From positions 1 to 5,698 of the forward strand of contig CAIYYW010000238.1 of the NCBI GenBank assembly GCA_903930515.1: a stretch of 5,698 bases of DNA, given 5' to 3'. Within the stretch, counting starts at the first letter, position 1. Each line of letters opens with the position of its first letter. Source of the stretch: an uncultured delta proteobacterium. GTDB lineage: Bacteria; RBG-13-61-14; DRUE01. A program made the translations under genes and the position numbers. The notes under the pieces are model-generated. The model was not told the DNA's origin. It did no database searches and worked only from the letters and a program-made list of their open reading frames with translations. This document shows, piece by piece, positions 1 through 5,698 of this stretch.

Positions 1-119
1 CCAATCGGAAGGAATTACAGGGATCAACCATCATCGTCCTGGTAATGGTGATTATCACCACCGTTATCATCTTCGGCCTGGATAAAACCTTTGATGCCAT
101 ATTCAAGAAGATTTTCTAA
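1..119 (+). CDS. secE: Preprotein translocase subunit SecE, C-terminal part (5' end outside window)
   Basis: Only the last 39 codons or so are present; the first complete codon begins at base 3 and the stop is TAA 117-119. The visible protein begins with NRKELQGST, the hallmark at the entry to the conserved SecE membrane helix. About 20 hydrophobic residues rich in I, V and T follow, then a short amphipathic tail (DKTFDAIFKKIF). Family knowledge: SecE is a small inner-membrane protein that clamps SecY in the SecYEG export channel. The order secE-nusG-rplK-rplA is one of the most conserved in bacteria and supports the call. The stop lies 14 bases before nusG, suggesting cotranscription. The start and any extra N-terminal helices cannot be seen. 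Confidence 0.93.
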   Translation, partial: NRKELQGSTIIVLVMVIITTVIIFGLDKTFDAIFKKIF

Positions 120-133
120 AACCGGAAATAAAA

Positions 134-670
134 ATGAGCGAAATTCAACTCAAATGGTATGTGGTTCACGCTTACTCGGGCTTTGAGGAAAAGGCCAAGG
201 AAGGCTTGGTGGAGAGGATCAAGCAATCCGAGGATCAGAATAAGTTCGGAGAAATCCTGATCCCGTGCGAGGAAGTGGTGGAGCTGGTGGCAGGGAAACG
301 CAAGGTCAGCAAGCGCAAATTCTTTCCCGGCTATCTTCTGATCCAGATGTTTCTGAACGAGGAGACCTATGGGATCGTGAAAGGGACTCCCAAGATCACG
401 GGCTTTGTGGGAGGAACCCTGGACGCTCCGAGTATCCCGGAAGCGGAAGCGGAAGTTCTGACCAGGCAGATCAAGGAAGGGATAAAGCCCAAGCCCAAGG
501 AAGAGTTGGACCGCGGCGATCCGGTCCGGGTGATTGACGGCCCGTTCGCCAATTTCAACGGAGTGGTTGAAGAAACCAAGCCGGACAAGGGCAAGATCAA
601 GGTTCTGGTGAGCATCTTCGGAAGGCAGACCCCGGTGGAGTTGAATTATATTCAGGTGGAAAAAATCTGA
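134..670 (+). CDS. nusG: Transcription termination/antitermination factor NusG
   Basis: The 178-residue protein is close to the E. coli length (181). The NGN domain starts with KWYVVHAYSGFE (residues 7-18) and contains RKFFPGY (61-67), the strand that contacts the RNA polymerase clamp and protrusion. A linker rich in P and K leads to the C-terminal KOW domain (about 128-178), with GDPVRVIDGPFANFNGVVEE and the ending SIFGRQTPVELNYIQVEKI. Phe162 aligns with E. coli F165, a residue used to bind ribosomal protein S10 or Rho. Family knowledge: NusG suppresses pausing and joins polymerase to the leading ribosome or to Rho. The ATG start gives the canonical N-terminus; the ribosome-binding site before it is weak (GGAAA, 124-128), so coupling to secE translation is plausible. 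The next gene's Shine-Dalgarno overlaps the stop codon. Confidence 0.98.
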   Translation: MSEIQLKWYVVHAYSGFEEKAKEGLVERIKQSEDQNKFGEILIPCEEVVELVAGKRKVSKRKFFPGYLLIQMFLNEETYGIVKGTPKITGFVGGTLDAPSIPEAEAEVLTRQIKEGIKPKPKEELDRGDPVRVIDGPFANFNGVVEETKPDKGKIKVLVSIFGRQTPVELNYIQVEKI

Positions 671-676
671 GGTGAG
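669..676 (+). promoter_or_regulatory. Shine-Dalgarno of rplK overlapping nusG stop
   Basis: GAGGTGAG sits 6 bases before the rplK ATG and shares bases with the nusG stop TGA (668-670). It fixes the rplK start at 683. Ribosomes ending on nusG would cover it, so the two genes may be translationally coupled (inference). Confidence 0.75.
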
Positions 677-682
677 ATAATT

Positions 683-1117
683 ATGAAAAAAATCGTTGCC
701 AAAATCAAGCTCCAGGTTCCGGCCGGACAGGCCACAGCCAGTCCCCCGGTCGGGCCGGCGCTCGGCCAGCAGGGAGTTAATATCTCGGAGTTCATCAAGA
801 AGTTCAACGCCCTGACTTCCAAGGAAGAGCCGGGGATCCTGATCCCGCTGATCGTGACGGTTTACCAGGATCGCTCTTTTTCTTTCATCACCAAGAGTCC
901 GCCCGCCTCCGTGCTTCTGAAAAAAGCCGCCAAGATCGCCAAGGGCGCCAAGGAGCCGGGCAAGGAAGTGGTTGGCCAGGTCACCCGATCCCAGGTCCGG
1001 GAGATCGCCCGCCAGAAGCTCGCGGATTTGAATACCAACGACCTGGAAAAAGCGGTCAAGATCATTGAAGGAACCGCCAAAGGAATGGGAATCCAGGTGA
1101 TCGAGGGAGGAAATTAA
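683..1117 (+). CDS. rplK: 50S ribosomal protein L11 (uL11)
   Basis: The 144-residue protein matches the L11 family (about 141-145). The N-terminal domain has [11 protein letters not shown] at residues 21-31, the proline-rich face that, with 23S rRNA, forms the thiostrepton site and contacts elongation factors and RelA. The C-terminal rRNA-binding domain ends with [10 protein letters not shown] (128-137), the L11 signature. Family knowledge: L11 binds the GTPase-associated region of 23S rRNA at the base of the L10-L12 stalk. The ATG start is backed by GAGGTGAG six bases upstream. Only 12 bases separate it from nusG, and its TAA stop is one base from the rplA ATG. No residue important for the fold appears lost. 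Confidence 0.98.
   Translation: MKKIVAKIKLQVPAGQATASPPVGPALGQQGVNISEFIKKFNALTSKEEPGILIPLIVTVYQDRSFSFITKSPPASVLLKKAAKIAKGAKEPGKEVVGQVTRSQVREIARQKLADLNTNDLEKAVKIIEGTAKGMGIQVIEGGN
1105..1111 (+). promoter_or_regulatory. Shine-Dalgarno of rplA inside the end of rplK
   Basis: GGGAGGA lies in the last codons of rplK, 7 bases before the rplA ATG at 1119. With only one base between the rplK stop and the rplA start, re-initiation by the same ribosomes is likely. This fits the need for equal amounts of L11 and L1. Confidence 0.8.
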
Positions 1118-1118
1118 A

Positions 1119-1826
1119 ATGCAGTCCAGAACCAAGCGCTATGCGGAGCTTTTCAAGAAAGTGGACCGGATGAAGCTGTATAAATATGATGAGGCGATCC
1201 GGTTGCTCAGCGAGATGAAAAACTCCAAGTTAGACGAAAGCGCGGAAGTGGCTTTCCGGCTGGGAGTGGATCCCAAGCACGCGGAGCAGATGGTCCGGGC
1301 GGTGGTGCTCCTTCCCCACGGACTGGGCAAGACCGTAAGGATCGTGGTCTTTGCCAAGGGCGACAAGGAGAAAGAGGCCCAGGAAGCCGGCGCGGATTTC
1401 GTCGGCGCTGAAGATTTGATCAAGAAGGTCCAGGAGGGCTGGCTGGATTTTGACAAGACCGTGGCCACCCCGGACTTGATGGGACAGGTGTCCAAGTTGG
1501 GGAAAATCCTCGGACCCCGGGGATTGATGCCCAACCCCAAAACCGGCACCGTCACTTTCGACATCAAGAAGGCGGTGGACGAGCTGAAGAAAGGCAAGCT
1601 GGACTTCAAGGTGGACAAGACCGGGATCGTCCATTCCGCCTTCGGCAAATTGAGCTTCGGCCCGCAAAAACTGATTGAAAATTTTGCCTCCCTGGCTGAC
1701 GCCGTGATCCGGGCCAAGCCCGACACGGCTAAGGGCAGTTACCTCAAGTCGGTGGTGATTTCCAGCACGATGAGTCCGGGAATCAAGATTGATCCCTTGA
1801 GCCTGGCTGAGCTCAAGGCGGCATAA
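1119..1826 (+). CDS. rplA: 50S ribosomal protein L1 (uL1)
   Basis: The 235-residue protein is the usual length for bacterial L1. Visible motifs in order: the N-terminal helix with DEAIRLL (24-30); LGVDP (48-52); [10 protein letters not shown] (65-74); [11 protein letters not shown]; the L1 signature [14 protein letters not shown] (132-145) in the second domain; and a C-terminal strand ending [11 protein letters not shown]. Family knowledge: L1 binds helices 76-78 of 23S rRNA, forms the mobile L1 stalk that helps release E-site tRNA, and in many bacteria represses its own operon by binding a matching mRNA structure. A small deviation is [11 protein letters not shown], where QVRG is more usual. 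The TAA stop is followed by a 148-base gap before rplJ. Confidence 0.98.
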   Translation: MQSRTKRYAELFKKVDRMKLYKYDEAIRLLSEMKNSKLDESAEVAFRLGVDPKHAEQMVRAVVLLPHGLGKTVRIVVFAKGDKEKEAQEAGADFVGAEDLIKKVQEGWLDFDKTVATPDLMGQVSKLGKILGPRGLMPNPKTGTVTFDIKKAVDELKKGKLDFKVDKTGIVHSAFGKLSFGPQKLIENFASLADAVIRAKPDTAKGSYLKSVVISSTMSPGIKIDPLSLAELKAA

Positions 1827-1888
1827 TGCGAGAAAAGAGGAATATGGAACGAGGAACGGCTGTAGCGTCAGACCTTGTGCTTGACCTT

Positions 1889-1916
1889 ACGGTTCACGGT
1901 GAACGGAGCACGGAGC
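1889..1916 (+). repeat. Degenerate heptamer tandem repeat (ACGGNNN x4)
   Basis: Four consecutive seven-base units each begin ACGG and end TTC, TGA, AGC and AGC in turn; the last two units are identical. The first two units form the perfect inverted repeat GTTCAC-G-GTGAAC (1892-1904). The repeat lies wholly in the rplA-rplJ spacer. It may be a small intergenic minisatellite-like element or part of the leader fold; the sequence alone does not decide. Confidence 0.6.
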
Positions 1917-1928
1917 ACAAATGTGCGA

Positions 1929-1950
1929 GCGCCTTCAGGCGCGATTTTGT
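1929..1950 (+). terminator. Possible weak attenuator hairpin in rplJ leader
   Basis: A GC-only 5-pair stem (1929-1933 with 1938-1942) with loop TTCA is followed by GATTTTGT. The stem is short, two bases separate it from the T run, and the run is only four long. At most it is a weak pause or attenuation site. It may simply be one stem of the leader RNA. Confidence 0.22.
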
Positions 1951-1963
1951 TGACCGCATTTAA

Positions 1964-1970
1964 GGGGGGA
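1964..1970 (+). promoter_or_regulatory. Shine-Dalgarno of rplJ (G-tract)
   Basis: Six Gs and an A (1964-1970) end four bases before the TTG start of rplJ. This is the only purine-rich tract near the start and supports TTG 1975 as the initiation codon. It begins two bases after the closing strand of the leader stem (1955-1961), so folding of the leader could affect ribosome access. Confidence 0.65.
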
Positions 1971-1974
1971 TATT

Positions 1975-2493
1975 TTGAAGAAGCAGGAAAAAATTGATCT
2001 GGTGGAAAATCTGAAAAAGGATTTGAGCCAGGTAGCCGGGATCGTGGCCGTGGATTTCACCGGCTTGAAAATGAACCAGATCACCGAGGTGCGGCGGAAG
2101 GTCAAGGACAGCGGCGGCAATTTCAAGGTGCTCAAGAACAACCTGATCAAGATCGCGGCCGAGCAGGGAGGGTTCAAAGACCTGGCAGAGTTCCTCGATG
2201 GTCCCACCGCCCTCGGATGGCATCAGAAGGAAGTGGTCGGCCTGGCCAAGATTCTGACCGAAATGGCTAAGAAATACGAGCATCTCAAGATCAAGGGAGG
2301 ATTGATTGAGGGGAACAAGGTCAACGCCCAGGGCGTGGAAGCCCTCTCCCGACTGCCCTCCCGGTTGGAGTTGCTTGCCCAGCTCGCCGGCGGTATCTCC
2401 GCCGGCCCCAGGAAACTGCTCGGCCTGATGCAGTCCCTTCAGCAAAAAATGGTTGGTTTAATGGTATCGCTTAAGGATAAAAAGAATGCGTAA
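1975..2493 (+). CDS. rplJ: 50S ribosomal protein L10 (uL10)
   Basis: The 172-residue protein is the typical length for bacterial L10. It begins (M)KKQEKIDLVENLKKDL, then VDFTGLKMNQITEVRRKV (residues 26-43, the conserved FxGL segment), then KVLKNNL (51-57), all in the rRNA-binding N-terminal domain. The C-terminal part (about 145-172, RKLLGLMQSL and KMVGLMVSLKDKK) is the amphipathic helix that carries L7/L12 dimers. Family knowledge: L10 anchors the L12 stalk to L11 and 23S rRNA and can repress its own mRNA. The TTG start is chosen because the homology begins right there, a G-rich ribosome-binding site precedes it, and no in-frame ATG fits: the first internal ATG codes residue 33, inside the conserved core. 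The stop is 26 bases before rplL. Confidence 0.97.
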   Translation: MKKQEKIDLVENLKKDLSQVAGIVAVDFTGLKMNQITEVRRKVKDSGGNFKVLKNNLIKIAAEQGGFKDLAEFLDGPTALGWHQKEVVGLAKILTEMAKKYEHLKIKGGLIEGNKVNAQGVEALSRLPSRLELLAQLAGGISAGPRKLLGLMQSLQQKMVGLMVSLKDKKNA

Positions 2494-2502
2494 AAATTTC
2501 AA

Positions 2503-2510
2503 AAGGAGGA
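2503..2510 (+). promoter_or_regulatory. Strong Shine-Dalgarno of rplL
   Basis: AAGGAGGA, nearly the full complement of the 16S rRNA 3' end, stands 9 bases before the ATG at 2520. It is the best site in the window. This fits the need for four or more L7/L12 copies per ribosome against one L10, especially beside the TTG start of rplJ. Confidence 0.85.
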
Positions 2511-2519
2511 ACAGGTCCA

Positions 2520-2900
2520 ATGTCAGTTAACGAGGAACAGGTTTTAGAGTTTTTTGATCAGTTGACGATGATTCAACTGAGCGAGTTCATCAAGAAGTTT
2601 GAAACCCGCTACGGGGTGACCGCGGCGGTGCCGATGGCGATGGCCGCGGCTTCGGGCGCGGGCGCTGCGGCTCCCGCGGTGGAAGAACAGACCGAATTCA
2701 CCATCATCCTGAAGGAAGTCGGCGAGAAGCGGATTGATGTGATCAAGGAAATCCGCCAGATCACCGGGTTGGGCTTGAAGGAGTCCAAGGAGTTGGTGGA
2801 AAAAATCCCCAGCACGGTCAAGGAGGGCGTGAACAAGGACGACGCGGCGAAGATGAAACAAAAGCTGGAGGCGGTGGGCGCGAAAGTGGATGTTAAGTGA
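2520..2900 (+). CDS. rplL: 50S ribosomal protein L7/L12 (bL12)
   Basis: The 126-residue protein is slightly longer than E. coli L12 (121). Residues 1-33 form the N-terminal dimerisation region (LTMIQLSEFIKKFETRYGV). About 35-55 is the flexible hinge, rich in Ala and Gly. About 58-126 is the globular domain, with FTIILKEVGEKRIDVIKEIR and TGLGLKESKELV (82-93), and it ends GAKVDVK. Family knowledge: two or three dimers sit on the L10 helix and recruit and activate EF-Tu, EF-G, IF2 and RF3. Ser89 replaces the Ala usual in GLGLKEAK, a mild change. The acidic N-terminus and Ala hinge are as expected. The stop is 46 bases before rpoB, with no hairpin terminator between them. Confidence 0.98.
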   Translation: MSVNEEQVLEFFDQLTMIQLSEFIKKFETRYGVTAAVPMAMAAASGAGAAAPAVEEQTEFTIILKEVGEKRIDVIKEIRQITGLGLKESKELVEKIPSTVKEGVNKDDAAKMKQKLEAVGAKVDVK

Positions 2901-2934
2901 ACCATAACCGGCGCTCAAAATTCTTCGTCCGTTC

Positions 2935-2941
2935 AAGGAGG
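2935..2941 (+). promoter_or_regulatory. Shine-Dalgarno of rpoB
   Basis: AAGGAGG ends 5 bases before the ATG at 2947 and decides that start over the next in-frame ATG (3013, residue 23), which lies inside conserved sequence. Confidence 0.85.
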
Positions 2942-2946
2942 CCCAG

Positions 2947-5698
2947 ATGAAAAAAGCGGCTCTGCCTTCCCGGTTGCGTCTGGATTTCGCCACCATTCCG
3001 AAAGTGATTGATATGCCCAACCTGATTGAAATCCAGAAGAAGAGTTACCACCTTTTTTTCCAGAAAGAGACCGCTCCTGAGCAACGGAAGAACGAAGGAC
3101 TCCAGGCCGTTTTCAACAGCGTGTTCCCGATCAAAGAGAGCAATGAAAATTGTTCGCTCGAGTTCGTGGGATACCGGTTTGACCCGTCCAAGTTCAGCGA
3201 GAACGAATGCCGGGAGCGCTGGATGACCTTCGGGGTGCCGCTCCAGGTAAAGGTCCGGCTGGTGGTCTGGAATTTCGACGAGCAGACCGGGATCCGCACC
3301 CTGCGCGACATCAAGGAGCAGGAAGTCTATTTCGGGGAAATGCCCCTGATGACCGACCTGGGAACCTTCGTGGTCAACGGAACCGAGCGGGTGGTGGTCA
3401 ACCAACTCCATCGCTCGCCCGGGGTATTTTTTGACAATGACCGCGGCAAGACTCACGCCTCGGGCAAGGTCCTCTACTACGCCCGGATCATCCCCTACCG
3501 CGGCTCCTGGATTGACCTCGAGTTCGACCATCGCGACATCCTGTTCGTCCGGATTGACCGCCGGCGCAAACTCCCGGCCACTATTCTCCTTCGCGCGCTC
3601 GGGTTCAGCACCGAGGAACTCCTGAACTTCTTCTACCAGACCGAGCGGATCTATTTCGAAAAAGGCCGCGTTTACAAATCGGTCAACCCCAAGGTGTTGG
3701 ACGGACAGCAGGCCGCGAGTGAGATCAAGCATCCCAAGACCGGTGAAGTGATCGTGCATAAGGGCAAGAAGATCAAGATGAGCCACCTCCGCAGGATGGC
3801 CGACGCCCGGATTGACCAGATCAGGATCGAGCAAGAAGAATTGACCGGACGGGTCCTGGCCCATGATATTTTCGACCAGGAGACCGGGGAAGTCCTGTTT
3901 GAGGCCAACGCGGAGCTGGACCCGGAAAAACTGGAACAGCTCAAGGACAACGGGATCACCCAGTTCGACCTGATCTATTTTGACAATATCCGGATCAGCT
4001 CCAGCCTCCGTGACACCCTCCTGATGGACAAGGCCACCACCCCGGAAGAAGCAAGGCTGGAAATCTACCGCTGGCTTCGGCCCGGAGACCCGGCCAGCCA
4101 GAAGAACGCGGACAAGCTGTTTGAAAGTCTGTTCTTCAACCCGGAAAGATACGACCTGGGCAAGGTGGGCAGGATGAAGATCAACCAGAGACTCCAGTTG
4201 TCCATCCCGGACGATGTCCACATTCTGACCCGAGAAGACATTATGGCCGTGGTCAAATATTTGATTGACCTCAAAGACCGCCGCGGAGAGCCGGACGATA
4301 TAGACCACCTCGGGAACCGACGGGTCCGGAGCGTGGGCGAGCTGTTGGAAAACCAGTTCCGGATCGGACTGGTCCGGATGGCGAGAGCGATCAAGGAAAA
4401 GATGAGCTTCCAGGACGCCGAGAGCCTGATGCCACACGACCTGGTCAACGCCAAGCCGGTGATGGCCGCGGTCAAAGAATTCTTCGGCTCCTCCCAGCTC
4501 AGCCAGTTTATGGACCAGACCAACCCCCGGAGCGAGATCACCCACAAGCGCAGGCTGAGCGCGCTCGGCCCCAGCGGCCTGACCCGCGAGCGGGCCGGGT
4601 TTGAGGTCCGCGATGTGCATTCCACCCATTACGGACGGATCTGCCCGGTGGAAACCCCGGAAGGACCGAATATCGGCCTGATCTCCAGCTTGACCACCTT
4701 CGCCCATGTCAACGACTACGGCTTTATCGAGACCCTTTACCGCACCGTCAAGAACGGCGTGGTCAGCGACGAAGTGATTTCGATGGGCGCTTGGGACGAG
4801 GAGACCCACACCATTGCCCAGGCCAACGCCCCCTTTGACAAGAACGGAAAGCTGATCGGAGAGTCTATCAATGTCCGCAGAAAAGGAGAGTTCCTGATAG
4901 TTCCGCCCGGAGAAGTGGACCTGATGGATGTCAGCCCCAACCAGGTGGTGAGCGTGGCCGCCTCCCTGGTGCCCTTCCTTGAACACGATGATGCCAACCG
5001 CGCCCTGATGGGATCGAATATGCAAAGGCAGGCCGTGCCCCTGCTCAAGACCGAAGCCCCCCTGATCGGGACCGGCATTGAAGGAATGGTGGCCCAGGAC
5101 AGCGGCGCCTGCCTGTCGGCCAAGCGCGCCGGGACCGTGGCCAGCGTGGACGCCACCCGGGTGGTGATCGAGGCCTCGGAATTGGCCAGCGGAGAAGACC
5201 GCGGAGTGGACATCTATAACCTGATCAAGTTCCGCCGGTCCAACCAGGGAACCTGCGTCAACCAGCAGCCGATCGTGAAAGTCGGACAGAAAATCGCCTC
5301 CGGACAGGTAATCGCGGACGGACCCGCCACCGAGGGCGGAGACCTTTCCCTCGGCCGGAACATCCTGGTCGCCTTTATGCCTTGGGGCGGTTACAACTTT
5401 GAGGATTCCATCCTGGTCAGCGAGCGCCTGACCAAGGTTGACACCTTCACCTCCATCCATATTGAGGAATTCGAATGCACCGCCCGCGATACCAAGCTGG
5501 GCCGGGAAGAAATCACACCGGATATCCCCAATGTCGGGGAAGAAGTCCTGAAAGATTTGGATGACAGCGGCATCGTCCGGATTGGCGCCGAGGTCAAGCC
5601 CGGAGACATCCTGGTCGGAAAAATCACCCCCAAGAGCGTGACCCAGCTCTCGCCGGAAGAAAAATTGCTCCGCGCCATTTTCGGGGAAAAGGCCGGAG
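2947..5698 (+). CDS. rpoB: DNA-directed RNA polymerase subunit beta (3' end outside window)
   Basis: The frame is open to the window end, giving 917 codons and one base with no internal stop. Landmarks in order: [11 protein letters not shown] (24-34); [21 protein letters not shown], with Arg148 matching E. coli R143; IPYRGSW and [10 protein letters not shown]; a beta-i4-like insert at about 240-350; [16 protein letters not shown]; the rifampicin region from [11 protein letters not shown] (514 onward); [22 protein letters not shown], with Arg694 matching R687; and [13 protein letters not shown], with Glu819-Asp820 matching E. coli E813-D814 near the active centre. It ends in [14 protein letters not shown]. 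Family knowledge: beta forms one pincer and much of the catalytic cleft of the core enzyme. The C-terminal part, including the conserved lysine/histidine active-site region and the clamp segment, lies beyond the window. Arg528 replaces the Leu of E. coli position 521. Confidence 0.99.
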   Translation, partial: MKKAALPSRLRLDFATIPKVIDMPNLIEIQKKSYHLFFQKETAPEQRKNEGLQAVFNSVFPIKESNENCSLEFVGYRFDPSKFSENECRERWMTFGVPLQVKVRLVVWNFDEQTGIRTLRDIKEQEVYFGEMPLMTDLGTFVVNGTERVVVNQLHRSPGVFFDNDRGKTHASGKVLYYARIIPYRGSWIDLEFDHRDILFVRIDRRRKLPATILLRALGFSTEELLNFFYQTERIYFEKGRVYKSVNPKVLDGQQAASEIKHPKTGEVIVHKGKKIKMSHLRRMADARIDQIRIEQEELTGRVLAHDIFDQETGEVLFEANAELDPEKLEQLKDNGITQFDLIYFDNIRISSSLRDTLLMDKATTPEEARLEIYRWLRPGDPASQKNADKLFESLFFNPERYDLGKVGRMKINQRLQLSIPDDVHILTREDIMAVVKYLIDLKDRRGEPDDIDHLGNRRVRSVGELLENQFRIGLVRMARAIKEKMSFQDAESLMPHDLVNAKPVMAAVKEFFGSSQLSQFMDQTNPRSEITHKRRLSALGPSGLTRERAGFEVRDVHSTHYGRICPVETPEGPNIGLISSLTTFAHVNDYGFIETLYRTVKNGVVSDEVISMGAWDEETHTIAQANAPFDKNGKLIGESINVRRKGEFLIVPPGEVDLMDVSPNQVVSVAASLVPFLEHDDANRALMGSNMQRQAVPLLKTEAPLIGTGIEGMVAQDSGACLSAKRAGTVASVDATRVVIEASELASGEDRGVDIYNLIKFRRSNQGTCVNQQPIVKVGQKIASGQVIADGPATEGGDLSLGRNILVAFMPWGGYNFEDSILVSERLTKVDTFTSIHIEEFECTARDTKLGREEITPDIPNVGEEVLKDLDDSGIVRIGAEVKPGDILVGKITPKSVTQLSPEEKLLRAIFGEKAG

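Larger units (their letters stand above)
1827..1974 (+). promoter_or_regulatory. rplA-rplJ leader region, candidate L10 autoregulatory RNA
   Basis: This is the only long spacer in the window. It contains several possible RNA stems: GTTCA/TGAAC around 1892-1904; GCAC/GTGC (1915-1918 with 1923-1926); GCGCC-TTCA-GGCGC (1929-1942); and an enclosing stem of 1919-1925 with 1955-1961 (seven pairs, one G-U). The second and fourth cannot form together. GA dinucleotides at 1927-1928 and 1943-1944 directly flank the GC hairpin and could make tandem G-A pairs, as in kink-turns. Established knowledge: in many bacteria the mRNA before rplJ binds the L10(L12)4 complex through a kink-turn structure and represses rplJ-rplL. 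Position and shape fit, but I cannot match the published consensus by eye. No convincing promoter was seen. Confidence 0.42.

Noticed and set aside
116-1135. 339-codon open frame on the - strand opposite nusG and rplK
   Set aside because: It spans two well-supported + strand genes and their junction and resembles no family, so it is a shadow frame.
1882-1910. Possible -35 box TTGACC at 1882 for an internal rplJ promoter
   Set aside because: No -10-like AT-rich hexamer lies 16-18 bases downstream; that stretch is the GC-rich heptamer repeat.
1950-1976. Promoter-like TTGACC (1950-1955) and TATTTT (1971-1976)
   Set aside because: The spacing is 15 bases and the start point would fall inside rplJ, downstream of its own ribosome-binding site, so it cannot express the gene.
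2641-2690. GC-rich low-complexity stretch in rplL
   Set aside because: It encodes the normal Ala/Gly hinge of L7/L12 and needs no further explanation.
2893-5460. 855-codon open frame on the - strand opposite rpoB
   Set aside because: Its codons are the exact complement of a strongly conserved rpoB. The predicted protein has no recognisable motif, and such antisense frames are common opposite GC-rich genes that avoid certain codons.
2947-5698. Possible frameshift, intein or inserted element in rpoB
   Set aside because: One frame runs without a stop, and conserved blocks follow in the usual order and spacing. The only large insert is the known type of lineage insert.

Overview
This window is a bacterial secE-nusG-rplK-rplA-rplJ-rplL-rpoB transcription/translation locus, all on the + strand. 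It opens inside secE and closes inside rpoB. Every protein is recognisable from conserved motifs and none looks broken. The sequence is moderately GC-rich. RpoB is of the diderm (Gram-negative) type: it matches the proteobacterial protein closely around the rifampicin region and carries a beta-i4-like lineage insert at about residues 240-350. Its N-terminal third reads much like deltaproteobacterial/Desulfobacterota, Nitrospirota or related candidate-phylum RpoB. I cannot assign a phylum by eye.

Layout: 1-119 is the SecE C-terminus (membrane segment of the Sec translocase). 134-670 is NusG. 683-1117 is L11 and 1119-1826 is L1, separated by one base. 1827-1974 is the only sizeable non-coding stretch (148 bases), the leader of rplJ. 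1975-2493 is L10, with a TTG start. 2520-2900 is L7/L12, preceded by a near-perfect Shine-Dalgarno. 2947 to the end is the first 917 codons of RpoB. No other gap exceeds 50 bases.

How the genes work together: SecE anchors the protein-export channel. NusG binds RNA polymerase and couples it to the ribosome or Rho. L11, L10 and L7/L12 build the factor-binding stalk of the 50S subunit, and L1 builds the opposite stalk. RpoB is the catalytic beta subunit of RNA polymerase. The tight spacing suggests one transcript, with ribosome-binding-site strength and the rplJ leader setting relative output.

I see no previously undescribed system. The part least explained by standard annotation is 1827-1974. 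It holds a degenerate heptamer tandem repeat, a 6-1-6 palindrome, several mutually exclusive hairpins, a repeated anti-Shine-Dalgarno-like hexamer, and a 39-codon reading frame that ends just before the rplJ ribosome-binding site.
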